Shown: positions 44,084-54,218, counted from the stretch's first letter. The stretch: DNA of 64,000 nt from Pseudanabaena sp. Salubria-1 (GCA_023336205.1 JALQCR010000021.1:51056-115055), one strand, 5' to 3'. The notes: generated by a model not told the origin, from the sequence alone. Translations and numbers: made by a program.

Positions 44084-45301
44084 TCACCCTCATCGAAGAG
44101 CAATTTAGTCGTAAAGCGAGCGAATCGAAATTCAAGAATCATAATATTCTCCACCTTGCCACCCATGCCGAATTTAACAGTGGTGCGCCAGACAACTCCT
44201 TTATCATCTTTGGCAATGGCGACAAAATCCGTCTCAATGAAATCACCGATTGGCAGATTCCTAATATCGATTTGATTATCTTGAGTGCCTGCCAGACAGG
44301 AGTAGGGAAACTCGGCAGTGGTGTAGAAATCTTAGGCTTTGGCTATCAAGTCCAAAAAGCAGGCGCAAAACAGGCGATCGCCTCGCTTTGGTCAGTGAAT
44401 GATGAAGGTACTCAAGCCCTAATGGAATCATTTTATGACGAACTGAAAAAAGGTGATGTCTCATCCACTGAGGCTTTGCATAGAGCACAAGTTGCTCTGA
44501 TTAAATCAAAGAAATATAATCATCCTAACTATTGGTCGGCATTTTTTGCGATCGGTAATGGTTTGTAACTGAATCGAGGTTGCGATCGCGCAGAAGATGA
44601 AAGTAGATTTATATATACTGATGAGATTGCAAAACTTTTAAAAAATGCATGAATTCTCTTGATCGCAAATTAGTGTGACCGTTACCAATTTTGTAACTGG
44701 CTTTATATTTGCACTGCTTAAACTTATCTTAGATAGCAGGTAAAGTGTGAGGATTTCAGCTATGAAGAATAAGGCTATTGGCATCGCAATGTTGACTTTT
44801 TTAGCTTGTGCGCAAGTGCAAATAGTGACAAGCGAAAGCATCCAAGCGCAAACAACACAAGATCGCCAAGCAGAAGCAGATCGGCTTTTAGAAAGAGGAA
44901 ATCAGTTAAATAAAATCAGTCAATTTCGCGAAGCATTACAAGTATTTGAGAAATCACTACAAATTTATCGTGAAATCAAAAATCTTGGCTCTTCTGGGTT
45001 TGAGGGGATTAATGTATAATGAAGCACAAAGATAAGTGGTGACAGGTATGGACTTGTATCTAGATAGGTTGCTAAATTTACCCAACACAACCGTTGAAAG
45101 TTTTACGGAAGAAGAAAATAAAATCACCCTAAAGTTGAGATTTTTACAGGATGAAATTACTTGTCCGCATTGTAATACGCATGGTGGAAAATTAAAACAA
45201 AATCGACCGATATTGATTCGAGATTTGTCAGTATTTGGGAAAATAGTTTATTTAAATACGCCGCGCCGCCAATTTTATTGTCAACATTGTCAAAGACATT
45301 T

Positions 45302-46587
45302 GGCTCAATCGTCTAAATGATGCTAAGGTAACATAAGATACAAAACAACAAATATGCAGCCAATTCTAACCGAACTTTTAAATCTGCCAGGAATCGAAGT
45401 AGAAAACTACACAAAAGTAGCAGATCGATTAATTTTAGAGGTTGAAGCGAAAACGACAAAAGCAAAGTGTCCAAGATGCGGAGAAGAAAGTAATCATCTG
45501 CATCAAAATCGCTGGTATTTTGCAAGAGATTTAAGCATTAGTGGACAGGAAGTACTATTAAAAGTAAACCGTCGTCAATTCAAGTGTAAAAAATGTGAAA
45601 AGCCGTTCAGTGAAGAACTAGAATTTATAGGAAAGAGACGAAAACAAACTAACAGATTTGCAGAGATGATAGTGCAGCAAGTATTGCATAGCGATATGCA
45701 TAATGTAGGGAAGCAAAATGACTTAACAGATGAGGAAGTGTGGTCGATGATAAAATACATTAGCGAAAAAAAACTTAGAATAGATTTAAAGCCATTAAAA
45801 CGACTTGGGATTGATGAAATAGCATTACGAAAAGGACAAGGGGACTACATAGTAGTATTGGTAGATTTAGACAGAAAAATACCGATAGGATTTGTGCGAT
45901 CACGGAAACAAGAAGAAATAAGGAAAGAGCTTGAGGGGTGGGGAAAAGAGGTGTTAGAGCAAATTATTGAGGTAAGTATGGATCTAAGTGGAAATTATAA
46001 AGGACTGATCAACAAACTAATACCAAAAGCAGAGGTAGTAGCCGACCGATTCCATGTAACAAAGATAGTTCCTGAGGAACTAAAAACAGCACGAAATGAC
46101 CTGCAAAAAGCAAATAAAGAAAACAAAAATGTAAACGAGAAAAAGAAAATCGAAGAAGCACTTAAGCAGAGTAAGTATGCATTACTAAAGAACGAAAAAG
46201 ATTTAACAGAGAAGCAAAAAATAAAATTAGAAGAAATTCGAGAAGTGGTACCATTGCTAGGGAAAATGCATCAGCAAAAAGAAGAGTTTAGAAGAGTCTT
46301 TGAAGATGCTAAAAATTGGGGAGATGGCGCATCAAAATTACTCGACTGGATGGAGACAGCAAAGGAGACGTATAAGGATAGTGTTGGCACAATTTGTCGA
46401 TGGTTTGGAGAAGTTACTAATTACTTTGAGAACCGCACTACTAATGGCGTTGTTGAGGGTATCAATAATAAGTTAAAGCTAATTAAACGATCTGGGTATG
46501 GCTTCAGGAATTTTGATAATTTTAAGTTGCGATCTCTAATTTGTTGGCATTTAGATATTGGTCGAGCATAGTTTGAACGATAGAGCC
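45302..46587 (+). mobile_element. ISL3-type element B, nested inside A
   Basis: 1,286 bp with imperfect ends (GGCTCAATCGTCTAAATGAT on the left; the right end read inwards starts GGCTCTATCGTTCAAACTAT). A perfect 8-bp target duplication AGACATTT occurs at 45294-45301 and 46588-46595. It carries one intact transposase. Confidence 0.92.
45354..46571 (+). CDS. ISL3-family transposase B
   Basis: 405 residues. The N-terminal zinc finger (KCPRCGEESNHLHQNR, FKCKKCEKPFSE) and helix-turn-helix precede the catalytic core. That core has LKRLGIDEIALRKGQGDYIV, VSMDLSGNYKGLINKLIPKA with VVADRFHVTK, and the C-terminal NRTTNGVVEGINNKLKLIKR. This is the ISL3 signature order. Intact, and different in sequence from transposase A, so the nest joins two distinct elements. 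Confidence 0.94.
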   Translation: MQPILTELLNLPGIEVENYTKVADRLILEVEAKTTKAKCPRCGEESNHLHQNRWYFARDLSISGQEVLLKVNRRQFKCKKCEKPFSEELEFIGKRRKQTNRFAEMIVQQVLHSDMHNVGKQNDLTDEEVWSMIKYISEKKLRIDLKPLKRLGIDEIALRKGQGDYIVVLVDLDRKIPIGFVRSRKQEEIRKELEGWGKEVLEQIIEVSMDLSGNYKGLINKLIPKAEVVADRFHVTKIVPEELKTARNDLQKANKENKNVNEKKKIEEALKQSKYALLKNEKDLTEKQKIKLEEIREVVPLLGKMHQQKEEFRRVFEDAKNWGDGASKLLDWMETAKETYKDSVGTICRWFGEVTNYFENRTTNGVVEGINNKLKLIKRSGYGFRNFDNFKLRSLICWHLDIGRA

Positions 46588-49500
46588 AGACATTTTACGG
46601 AAAAGTTACCCTTTGTAGACTGGGAAAGACGATACACACAAAGGTATGAGGAGTATGTTTATCAACGAGTACAAAGTGCGAGTGTGGAGCAAGTAAGTCG
46701 AGATGAATATTTGAGTTGGGATCAAATACAAGGGATTTTCAATCACCAATTTTCTCTAAAAAAAAAGATGATTGGAAAGAAGTAAAACGAGTGAGTATTG
46801 ATGAAGTGAGTAAACGCAAAGGACATAAAGACTTTGTGACAGTCGTATCAAGTATTGACGCAGGAGCATTACTAGAAGTAATTGATAGTCATAAACAAGA
46901 TGACATCATTGAAGTCCTGAAGCAGCAACCGATTGAGATAAGGGAAAAAGTAGAGGAGGTTAGCATTGATATGTGGGGAGGCTTTCCCAAAGTTGTCAAA
47001 GAAGTATTTCCAAATGCGAAAATTGTCATCGACAGATTTCATGTTATGCAGCCACTAATCAAAGAGTTAAATCAACTGCGTCAAAAAGCTAAAATCAAGA
47101 TTAAAGGTAGTCGATTTATTCTACTAAAGAACAAGGTAGACTTAACAGAAGAAGAAAAAGTGAAGTTAGAAAATGTCTTGAAATGTTCTAAACGCTTGCG
47201 ACTAGCTTATAATCTCAAAGAAGACTTTAGAAGTATTTTTGAGACTTGTAAAACTCCTGAAGAGGGTCAGAAACAATTAAAAGAATGGCTTCAAAAAGCT
47301 AAAGCTGTTTATGGCGCAGTTTTGGAAACCATTCGTAATCATCTTGATAATATTTGTAACTACTTTTTAAATCGTACATCTAGTGGTGTGATGGAGGGAC
47401 TTAATAATCGTATTAAATTAATTAAACGACAGGCTTATGGTTTTTTAAATTTTTTAAATTTTCGTTCTAGATTATTAGCTTGTCTTTCTCATTAGATTTA
47501 CTTATCCCCTTAAACCCAGAAGACCCAAAATCTTAAGGGAGAAGGAAATGCGCTGAACAATATTGGAAATGCATATAGTTCACTGGGGAAATATCAAAAA
47601 TCGATTGAATATCACCAGCAATCCCTAGCGATCGCTAAAAAAATTGGCGATCGCAATAATCAAGGAAATTCACTAGGGAATCTGGGTAATGTCTACTATG
47701 CAATGGGACAGTACACCAAGGCGATCGAATATCACACACAAGCTTTAGAAATCAAACAGCAAATTGGCGATCTCTATGGTGAAGGTCGTTCTCTAGGCAA
47801 TCTCGGCAACGCCTATAATCTGCTCGGACAGTACGCCAAAGCAATTGAATACTATCAGAAGTGTTTGCCCATCTTGAAGCAAATCAATGATCGCGATGGG
47901 GAATCAGATTTGTATATTGCTAGCGGTATTGCCTACGATGGAATTGGGAAGTATCAAACTGCAATTGAGCAATATCAGCAAGCTCTAGCCATCAAAAAAG
48001 AAATTGGCGATCTCAATGGCGAAGCCGATGCCTTGAACACCCTTGGCGGTGCATACGATTCGCTTGGGCAATATCAAAAGGCGATCGATCATTACCAGCA
48101 ATCATTAGCCCTAAAAAAGCAAGTTGGCGCTCTTAGTGGTGAAGCTGATGCACTGAATAATCTTGGGATTGTGCACAATAGCCTCAAACAATATCCCAAG
48201 GCGATCGGCTATTTCCAGCGAGCCTTAGTGATTTCTCGTGAAATTGGCAATCGCCATACTGAAGGACGAGCTCTTAACAATCTCGGAGGCACTTATCGGT
48301 TACTAGGAGATACCCAAAGAGCGATCGAGAACTATCAAAAAGCTTTAGAAATTGCCAAAGAAATAGGCGATCGCGATGGTGAAAGCCTCTCTCTCAACAG
48401 TCTCGGAATTGCCTACAATTCACTTGGTCAAGTTCAAAAAACGCTTGATTATTATCAGCAAGCCTTAGCCATTTCCACCCAAATCGGTAACCTCGCTGGT
48501 CAGGGACAATCATTTAACAATCTTGGCTATATATTCTTGCAACAAGGTCAGCCTGATCTGGCAATTCTTTTTTATAAGCGATCGATCAATGTTCGAGAAT
48601 CGATCCGCAGAAATATCAGTGGATTGAGTAAAGAATCGCAGAAATCATATCTATCAACGATCGAAAAATCTTATCGCCGTCTTGCCGACCTCTTGCTAAA
48701 ACAAGGGCGTGTTATGGAAGCATTACAAGTTATAGATTTGCTCAAAGTCCAAGAACTTGAAGACTATCTCAAAAATATTAAGGGAACCGATCGCACATCT
48801 CAAGGCGTAAAATTATTAGAGTCAGAGCAGGCTTTTATTCGTGATGTTGCAGTGATTGATTTTGAGCAGATGCCTGAGCTAAATCGCCAACTTGCAAATC
48901 AGATTCAGCAGATTCCCAAGTCAGAGCTTAATCAAGTTCCAGATTATCTCAAAAAAATCCCTCAAGGCACTGTCTTATTCTATCCGCTCATTCTTGAAGA
49001 TCGGCTTGAATTGGTGCTTTTTTCTCAGAATAGTCCACTGATTAGCCGTACAGTAAATATTAAACAGGATGATCTCAAAATTTTAATTCAAGACTTCAAA
49101 GCGGAATTGCTGGATCGTGATTCTGAAGATTTTAGGGAGGCGGCGACAAAGCTCTATAATGTCTTGATTAAACCCATTGAAGCGGATCTTAAACAAGCGA
49201 GAGCTGAGGCGATTCTCTATGCTCCTGATGGGCTATTACGCTATGTTCCTCTTGGAGCTTTGTATGATGAAAATCCAGAAGATGGCAAACATTGGTTAAT
49301 TGAGAAATACCGCATTAGTAATCTGATTGCCTACAGCCTCTCTGATTTTTCGCCAAAACAAAAAACTCAACCGAACATCCTCGCAGGTGCATTTGGAGGT
49401 AAAACGGGAGAGAAAAGGTTTGGACAAAATGCCTTGCCTGCAACGCTCAAAGAAGTTCAATCGATCGCTAATTCATTTGCAAACTCAGTCACTCTCACCG

Positions 49501-50008
49501 AAGACGATTTTAGTCGCCAAGCGATCGAATCGAAATTCAAAAATCATAATGTGCTGCACCTTGCTACCCATGCTGAGTTCAATACTGGCACATCAGACAA
49601 GTCGTTCATCATCTTTGGCAATGGTGACAAAATTCGTCTGAGTGAAATCGCCGATTGGCAAGTTCCAAATCTGGATTTGATTGTATTGAGTGCCTGTCAG
49701 ACAGGTGTTGGCAACCTCGGTGATGGCGTAGAAATTTTAGGATTTGGCTATCAAGTTCAGAAAGCTGGTGCAAAAAATGCGATCGCCTCGCTCTGGAAAG
49801 TCGATGATGATGGCACACAGGCGCTCATGGCTGCTTTTTATAAAGAGTTGCAAAAAGGTGATGTTAACGTTACTGAAGCTTTACACAGAGCGCAAGTTTC
49901 GCTAATTCGTTCTAAAGAGTTTAATCATCCTAATTACTGGTCGGCATTTTTTGCGATCGGCAATGGAATGTAAAAATTTGATATCTGAGCTAATGCTCTT
50001 TTAGAGCG

Positions 50009-50677
50009 CTATATACTAACCACAGCATTTTGCAATTTGCAAATCGCTTTTAAAACTTGTAGTAACTTTTCTGAAGACTCAGGCTCCATGAGATGTAATG
50101 ATGGCAATGGTTGGTAAGTTGGTGATGAAGCATTCTGAGTATTTAGCTGAATATAGAAAAATTCGTAATACACTCCATTAGTCGTCAATCCCCAGACTAT
50201 TTTTTGCTGTTCTAAACTTTTATACGCATAGGTAAGTAACTGTGGCAACCCTTCCGATGCACTAATACTCGTATTCTTTGCCTTGATCGCTAAAATCCAA
50301 AAAGCAATATCACTAATTGTCGGACGATTCTTATTAATACAAATTAGGTCTAACCTACCAGTGATGCTGATATCGCCATCTTCAAGATTAATTCGCTCTA
50401 TTTCCTGTTCCATTCGCATCTTGATCGGCGCACGATAAAAACCTGCTAGCCGCAGCAATGGCATCACCGTCAGCGCCATCACCATATCTTCTAGCACTTT
50501 TCCATCGTTAAGATAGTTTTCAAAATCAATACGAATCTGGCTAAGTTCAACCTTTTCAAATTCTGACAATGGCTCTAGTTGAAGTAAAGATGCGAAAGAG
50601 CTATAGGGTAATTTCTGGAATTTGAGGTGAACATAAACTTGATCTAGGGTCAAGGTACTGGCATTGAGGACAGGCAT
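50009..50677 (-). CDS. PD-(D/E)xK-like protein of unknown function
   Basis: 222 residues. A helical N-terminus precedes a region that looks like a restriction-type fold: GRLDLICINKNRPTISDIAF then FWILAIKAKN, with Q in the later helix (GLPQLLTYAYKSLEQQ). In active enzymes the second strand reads ExK; here it is AIKAK, so the catalytic Glu may be lost or displaced. Similar cyanobacterial proteins are often labelled as restriction-subunit-like. No partner methylase is adjacent. Confidence in family is moderate. Confidence 0.6.
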   Translation of the reverse strand: MPVLNASTLTLDQVYVHLKFQKLPYSSFASLLQLEPLSEFEKVELSQIRIDFENYLNDGKVLEDMVMALTVMPLLRLAGFYRAPIKMRMEQEIERINLEDGDISITGRLDLICINKNRPTISDIAFWILAIKAKNTSISASEGLPQLLTYAYKSLEQQKIVWGLTTNGVYYEFFYIQLNTQNASSPTYQPLPSLHLMEPESSEKLLQVLKAICKLQNAVVSI

Positions 50678-50725
50678 AATTTTAGGTTGGCAATACTTTC
50701 ATAAATTATACGAGTTTGATCTGTT

Positions 50726-50782
50726 CAAACCCCAGAGGATGAAATGTGGCGCTTCGCGCCACATTTCATCCTCTGGGGTTTG
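50726..50782. terminator. Perfect 57-bp palindrome, loop TTC
   Basis: 27-bp arms starting CAAACCCCAGAGGATGAAAT around GGCGC-TTC-GCGCC, downstream of chlM. Likely its terminator. Confidence 0.8.
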
Positions 50783-50792
50783 TGATTTTGTT

Positions 50793-51500
50793 TTAATTGC
50801 GGACAGCTTCAATCAGACGAGAGAAATAAAATGAGGTAGCCGTAAATTCTTTGCGCTTGATTGTGAAACCTAACTTTTTCAGAACTTGGCGCACATCAGA
50901 CTCCTTATGCAAATAAGCGCGAGTCGCTTTGCTTGGACCTGGAACCATATCGCCAACCTTCTTCATCAATATATAGTAAGGATTTTTCGGGGCAAAACTG
51001 AGGATTAGACGAGATTTAGCAAGAGAAGCTAAATGGGCGATCATTGCTTCTGATTCACGATCGGGATAGTGAATCAATACATCTAGACAAATTACTGTGT
51101 CATATTCACCTGACAGCGAAGATAAATCCTTGACCGCAAAGATCGGGTTTTCAGGATCAGCGGCACGGCTTTTGCCTTCACCTACCATCTTTTCGGAAAT
51201 ATCACTGGCATATACCTTTGCACCCATTGCCGACAGAGGAATACTGAGACTACCAGTACCGCAACCTGCATCACAGACGGTTTGGCCCATAGCATTTTTG
51301 TCATTTTTAAACCAATCCAAAACATAATCGACGGTTTGTTGATGTCCAGTCCGAATATCTTGCTGCACTCGGTTGACATCACCTTCACCATAAATCCGTC
51401 GCCAGCGATCGAAGCCTGTGGAATTAAAATAATCGCGAACTATTTCTTTGTCTTTGGGGGATTCTTTAGTTGATGTATTGTTGAGTGCTTTATTAGCCAT
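50793..51500 (-). CDS. chlM: Mg-protoporphyrin IX methyltransferase
   Basis: 235 residues. It methylates the C13 propionate of Mg-protoporphyrin IX, a step in chlorophyll synthesis. The N-terminal YFNSTGFDRWRRIYGEGDVN and DIRTGHQQTVDYVLDW are typical of ChlM/BchM. AdoMet motif I is VCDAGCGTGSLSIPLSAMGA, and the region FYFSRLIEAVRN ends the protein. Divergent from sppA with a hairpin between. Complements hemC upstream in the tetrapyrrole pathway. Confidence 0.94.
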   Translation of the reverse strand: MANKALNNTSTKESPKDKEIVRDYFNSTGFDRWRRIYGEGDVNRVQQDIRTGHQQTVDYVLDWFKNDKNAMGQTVCDAGCGTGSLSIPLSAMGAKVYASDISEKMVGEGKSRAADPENPIFAVKDLSSLSGEYDTVICLDVLIHYPDRESEAMIAHLASLAKSRLILSFAPKNPYYILMKKVGDMVPGPSKATRAYLHKESDVRQVLKKLGFTIKRKEFTATSFYFSRLIEAVRN

Positions 51501-51533
51501 GATTGTGAAGAAAGCTTACAAAAAGATGATTTT

Positions 51534-51582
51534 AACCTAGAAAGGAGAAGCAGCACGAAGCGAGGCATCGCCTTTCTAGGTT
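51534..51582. repeat. Hairpin between chlM and sppA
   Basis: AACCTAGAAAGG and CCTTTCTAGGTT around a 25-nt GC-rich loop. Lies in the divergent promoter region of two genes, so it is not an ordinary terminator. Confidence 0.6.
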
Positions 51583-51619
51583 TTATACTAAACTAAAGCA
51601 GCCGCCAGAAAAATTTGCT

Positions 51620-52630
51620 ATGCAACTCAATCGCATCATTGCTCTCGTTTTAGTCGCCGTTTGCTTTATCTCAGCCACATTTGGTATTCAGCGCCGCCAA
51701 ATGGATGAGTCTTTAAATTTAAAAAAAGTACTCGATCGCGATCGCCTTGAACTAGTTGCCCTAGATGGTGCAATTTCAGGGTCTAGGGCTTCAGCATCAG
51801 GCGCAATGGCAGTACGCGATCGCCTCCGCGAACTGATCGAGGAAGATTCTGTAAAGGGTGTATTGCTATCAATCAATAGTCCTGGAGGAACCGTTGGCGC
51901 AAGTAAAGAGCTGTATGAAGCGGTTAAGGACTTAAGCGAGAAAAAGCCTGTTGTAGTGAGTATGCTCGATCAGGCGACCAGTGGCGGCTACTATGCAGCA
52001 AGTTCAGCGACAAAGATTTACGCCAACGCAGGCACATTGACAGGTAGTATCGGCGTAATTTTGAGTGGGTTTAATGCCAAGGAGTTACTAGATCGCGTAG
52101 GTATCCAATCCCAAACGATTAAAACTGGCCCCTACAAAGATATTTTTTCGCCATTCCGTGAATTAGGTGAGCCAGAGCGTCAACTCTTACAAGAGCTATT
52201 GCAAAGCACTTACAAAGAATTTATTACCGATGTATCCAAGGGGCGCAAACTAGATTTAGAAGTGGTGCGCAAGCTAGCAGACGGACGCATTTATACGGGA
52301 CAACAAGCTAAAGATAATAAATTGGTTGATGCCTTAGGAACTTTGGATGCTGCGATCGCAGATTTACGTGATTTATCCAGAAAAAAATTCAAGTTGCCAG
52401 AGCAAAGCGAATTACCAATCCGTAAATCTCCAGCTTCTTTTGAAAGACTTTTAGATCAATTACTTAATCAAACTAGTATTAGTATTGCTTTACCATTTTT
52501 TGATATTGCTGGTGTTGGCAAAATGTCTGGTGCGATCGCTGATCAGCTCACCTCAAAACTAAAAGGTCACAATATGCAAGCAGGAAATTACGATCCCCCA
52601 ATTTTATTAATGCCAAGCTGGTTTAACTAA
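51620..52630 (+). CDS. sppA: Signal peptide peptidase SppA (S49)
   Basis: 336 residues, N-terminal membrane anchor (IIALVLVAVCFISATF). Short single-domain SppA. Landmarks are LLSINSPGGTVGASKELYEA, catalytic Ser121 in DQATSGGYYAASSA, and Lys173 in TGPYKDIFSPF, the Ser/Lys dyad of family S49. Known members cut leftover signal peptides in the membrane; in cyanobacteria SppA is also linked to light acclimation. A long tail after residue 260 ends without a further domain. Divergent from chlM. Confidence 0.93.
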   Translation: MQLNRIIALVLVAVCFISATFGIQRRQMDESLNLKKVLDRDRLELVALDGAISGSRASASGAMAVRDRLRELIEEDSVKGVLLSINSPGGTVGASKELYEAVKDLSEKKPVVVSMLDQATSGGYYAASSATKIYANAGTLTGSIGVILSGFNAKELLDRVGIQSQTIKTGPYKDIFSPFRELGEPERQLLQELLQSTYKEFITDVSKGRKLDLEVVRKLADGRIYTGQQAKDNKLVDALGTLDAAIADLRDLSRKKFKLPEQSELPIRKSPASFERLLDQLLNQTSISIALPFFDIAGVGKMSGAIADQLTSKLKGHNMQAGNYDPPILLMPSWFN

Positions 52631-52688
52631 AGTGGCTTGAGACATATTTTAGATGGCTTAAATCGTCAAAAAGCGGTTGTTTAAATTT

Positions 52689-53687
52689 ATGAAAGCTCAG
52701 CATCTGAAATCCAAAACAATTTCTGAAGATACTAATTATCAAGTCGAGCAATTAATTCAGCAGCTTGACAATGTAAAACATATTGCTGATTCGGATTTTT
52801 GGATTTCAACCGATGAAATTAAGATTTTGCTAAGTCTTGATGATAGCTTCGTTGAAAGACTGCATAAAAAAGTAGCATCTCAAATTCAAGACTATAGATT
52901 TTCTTGGCGAAACTTTGAATGTATTTTAGTCGATCGTCAATTTGGAAAAGGTTTTTGGGCTATCAGAAAAAAACTAGATGTATTGTTAAACACTAAAAAT
53001 AGTTCTGCTCAAATACCCGCATATCTTCCAGCAATTCAAGATCCCAAACCATCCACAACTAGCGAGTCAATCCTCTTAAAGATTCCACCAGATCCAGATA
53101 TCATTCCATCTCCCTATGCTCTAATTGATGATTTTTTATCACCAAATCAACTAAACGATTTATTGCGATATAGCATTAGTAAACAGCCTGAGTTTGTCCC
53201 TACCACTAACTCTGCTGGTGACCCCAACTATCGGCGCTCATTTTATCTGATGAACTTCCCAGAATTCTCAGAGCTAATGATTAAGTTAGTCCGAAAAATC
53301 ACACCACAAATCATCACTCATTTAGATATAAATAACTTTGCGATCGGGCAAATTGAGTCGCAAATGACCGCTCACAATCATGGCAATTATTACAAAATCC
53401 ATAATGACAGTGGTAGTCCAGACAGTGCGACAAGAGTTCTTACCTATGTGTACTATTACTATCGCGAGCCGAAATCTTTCACTGGCGGCGAGTTAGTAAT
53501 CTATGACAGTAAAATCGAAAATGGCTATTTTGTAGCCGCAGACTCCCGCAAAGTGATTCAGCCAAAGAATAATACAATCATCTTTTTTCCCAGCAACTGT
53601 ATGCATGAAGTTTTGCCTGTCAGTTGTCCATCAGAATATTTTGCTGATAGTCGCTTTACGATCAATGGTTGGGTAAGACATACCTAA
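52689..53687 (+). CDS. 2OG-Fe(II) oxygenase (prolyl hydroxylase-like)
   Basis: 332 residues from ATG 52689 (TTG 52677 is the alternative). The first 130 residues are unlike the family and contain an OST/winged-helix-like stretch. The second half is the double-stranded beta helix. The iron ligands are His and Asp in YYKIHNDSGS and His in SNCMHEVLPV, and the 2-oxoglutarate Arg is in SRFTINGWVRH. P4Hc-type oxygenases hydroxylate peptide prolines or related substrates; the substrate here is unknown. Confidence 0.88.
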   Translation: MKAQHLKSKTISEDTNYQVEQLIQQLDNVKHIADSDFWISTDEIKILLSLDDSFVERLHKKVASQIQDYRFSWRNFECILVDRQFGKGFWAIRKKLDVLLNTKNSSAQIPAYLPAIQDPKPSTTSESILLKIPPDPDIIPSPYALIDDFLSPNQLNDLLRYSISKQPEFVPTTNSAGDPNYRRSFYLMNFPEFSELMIKLVRKITPQIITHLDINNFAIGQIESQMTAHNHGNYYKIHNDSGSPDSATRVLTYVYYYYREPKSFTGGELVIYDSKIENGYFVAADSRKVIQPKNNTIIFFPSNCMHEVLPVSCPSEYFADSRFTINGWVRHT

Positions 53688-53689
53688 CA

Positions 53690-53712
53690 AAGAAGGCGCT
53701 TTGCGCCTTCTT
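53690..53712. terminator. Perfect hairpin, loop TTT
   Basis: AAGAAGGCGC-TTT-GCGCCTTCTT directly after the oxygenase stop and just before the stop of the next minus-strand gene. Bidirectional terminator. Confidence 0.85.
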
Positions 53713-53717
53713 ATTCA

Positions 53718-53957
53718 TTAAGGTTTGGCTAGTTTTTGTTTAACTTTAGAGATTACGCCACTTGCGATCGCACCAGCCATGACAATGCCTAGTACTGGTT
53801 GAATCAATGGCTCCCATAGTTGTCGCCATAGCTCCAAGCCAAGATTTATTTTTAATGTTTCGCCGCCGAGCGCAACTAGCAGCCATGCAAAGAAGAAAAA
53901 TACTAAGAACAAATTAAACATCAAAAATTTGTTCGTCCAACGTCCGATGTTTTCCAT
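53718..53957 (-). CDS. Small two-helix membrane protein
   Basis: 79 residues: a hydrophobic stretch FLMFNLFLVFFFFAWLLVAL, a loop with LGLELWRQLWEPLIQ, and a second helix VLGIVMAGAIASGVI with a basic tail. I recognise no family. The size and cyanobacterial context would suit a thylakoid or plasma membrane subunit, which is only inference. Confidence 0.65.
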   Translation of the reverse strand: MENIGRWTNKFLMFNLFLVFFFFAWLLVALGGETLKINLGLELWRQLWEPLIQPVLGIVMAGAIASGVISKVKQKLAKP

Positions 53958-54021
53958 ATTTCATTAAAAATAATTTTTTTAGTAAATTAAGTGTGTGCCT
54001 TGCAGCAACACACACTTACAG

Positions 54022-54123
54022 CAATTCTCGATCAAACGAGCCACAAGAGATTTTTTGAAAGCGTTGCAAAGCAACGCTTTCAAAAAATCTCTTGGTTTGG
54101 TTTTGAGCGCAAGGCGCTGTACG
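54022..54123. repeat. Covarying hairpin element, copy 1
   Basis: About 102 bp: a leader TCGATCAAACGAGCCA, a perfect hairpin (24-bp arms, loop AAA, 54044-54094), then GGTTTGGTTTTGAGCGCAAG and a small AGCGC-AAG-GCGCT hairpin. Homologous to 55801-55900 with paired substitutions in the stem. Confidence 0.85.
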
Positions 54124-54180
54124 AAGCAATTTTTAGCTCTTCTATATATAGTGCATGACGCTTCACGGCGCACACTTATA

Positions 54181-54218
54181 AAGCAATCGGGGTAACGTTG
54201 CCGCTACCCCGATTGCTT
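54181..54218. terminator. Hairpin downstream of psbK
   Basis: AAGCAATCGGGGTA and TACCCCGATTGCTT flank a 10-nt loop. About 100 bp downstream of psbK in its direction of transcription. Confidence 0.7.

Larger units (their letters stand above)
40649..44568 (+). pseudogene. Secreted TPR-CHAT protease gene 1, doubly broken
   Basis: After removing the IS at 42826-44083 with one TCAC, the frame runs 886 codons from ATG 40649. It encodes a signal peptide (VALTGVLGMVSPPDLALMVA), about nine 40-residue TPRs (GNLGLAYDSLGKYDKAIDFQ type), and a CHAT domain. The expected caspase-like dyad is His in LHLATHAEF and Cys in LSACQTGVG. A TAG at 41798 (HEAMI-stop-FQQALT) cuts the frame after the TPRs, and the IS then splits the CHAT domain. 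It is dead on two counts. The TPR DNA is itself a near-perfect 120-bp tandem repeat. Confidence 0.88.
45048..47495 (+). pseudogene. ISL3-type transposase A, interrupted
   Basis: The N-terminal zinc-finger part (ITCPHCNTHGGKLKQNRPIL, FYCQHCQRH) stops at element B. It resumes FTEKLPFVDWERRYTQRYEE after 46595 and then needs a -1 shift at a run of nine A (46758-46766) to reach KKKDDWKEVKRVSIDEVSKR. The catalytic part with VEEVSIDMWGGFPKVVKEVF and FLNRTSSGVMEGLNNRIKLI follows. The nested element certainly inactivates it. The A9 shift may be the normal slippage site of this family or a second lesion. Confidence 0.85.
44987..47526 (+). mobile_element. ISL3-type element A (outer), with nested element
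   Basis: Outer element with imperfect ends (GGCTCTTCTGGGTTTGAGGG; the other end reads GGGTCTTCTGGGTTTAAGGG) and an 8-bp target duplication AAAATCTT (44979-44986 and 47527-47534). Without the nested insertion it is 1,246 bp. The 8-bp duplication and transposase fit the ISL3 family. Confidence 0.9.
44762..49973 (+). pseudogene. Secreted TPR-CHAT protease gene 2, IS-split
   Basis: ATG 44762 encodes a signal peptide (GIAMLTFLACAQVQIVTSES) and the first TPR, then the ISL3-type insertion at 44987-47526 cuts after codon 75. Skipping it and one AAAATCTT restores a frame of 887 residues with about eleven TPRs and an intact CHAT domain (His in VLHLATHAEFN, Cys in VLSACQTGVGNL). The length is almost the same as the neighbour gene 1 (885), so they are tandem duplicates. 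The part from ATG 47703 is a 756-residue ORF that could still be made, but without a signal peptide. Confidence 0.88.
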
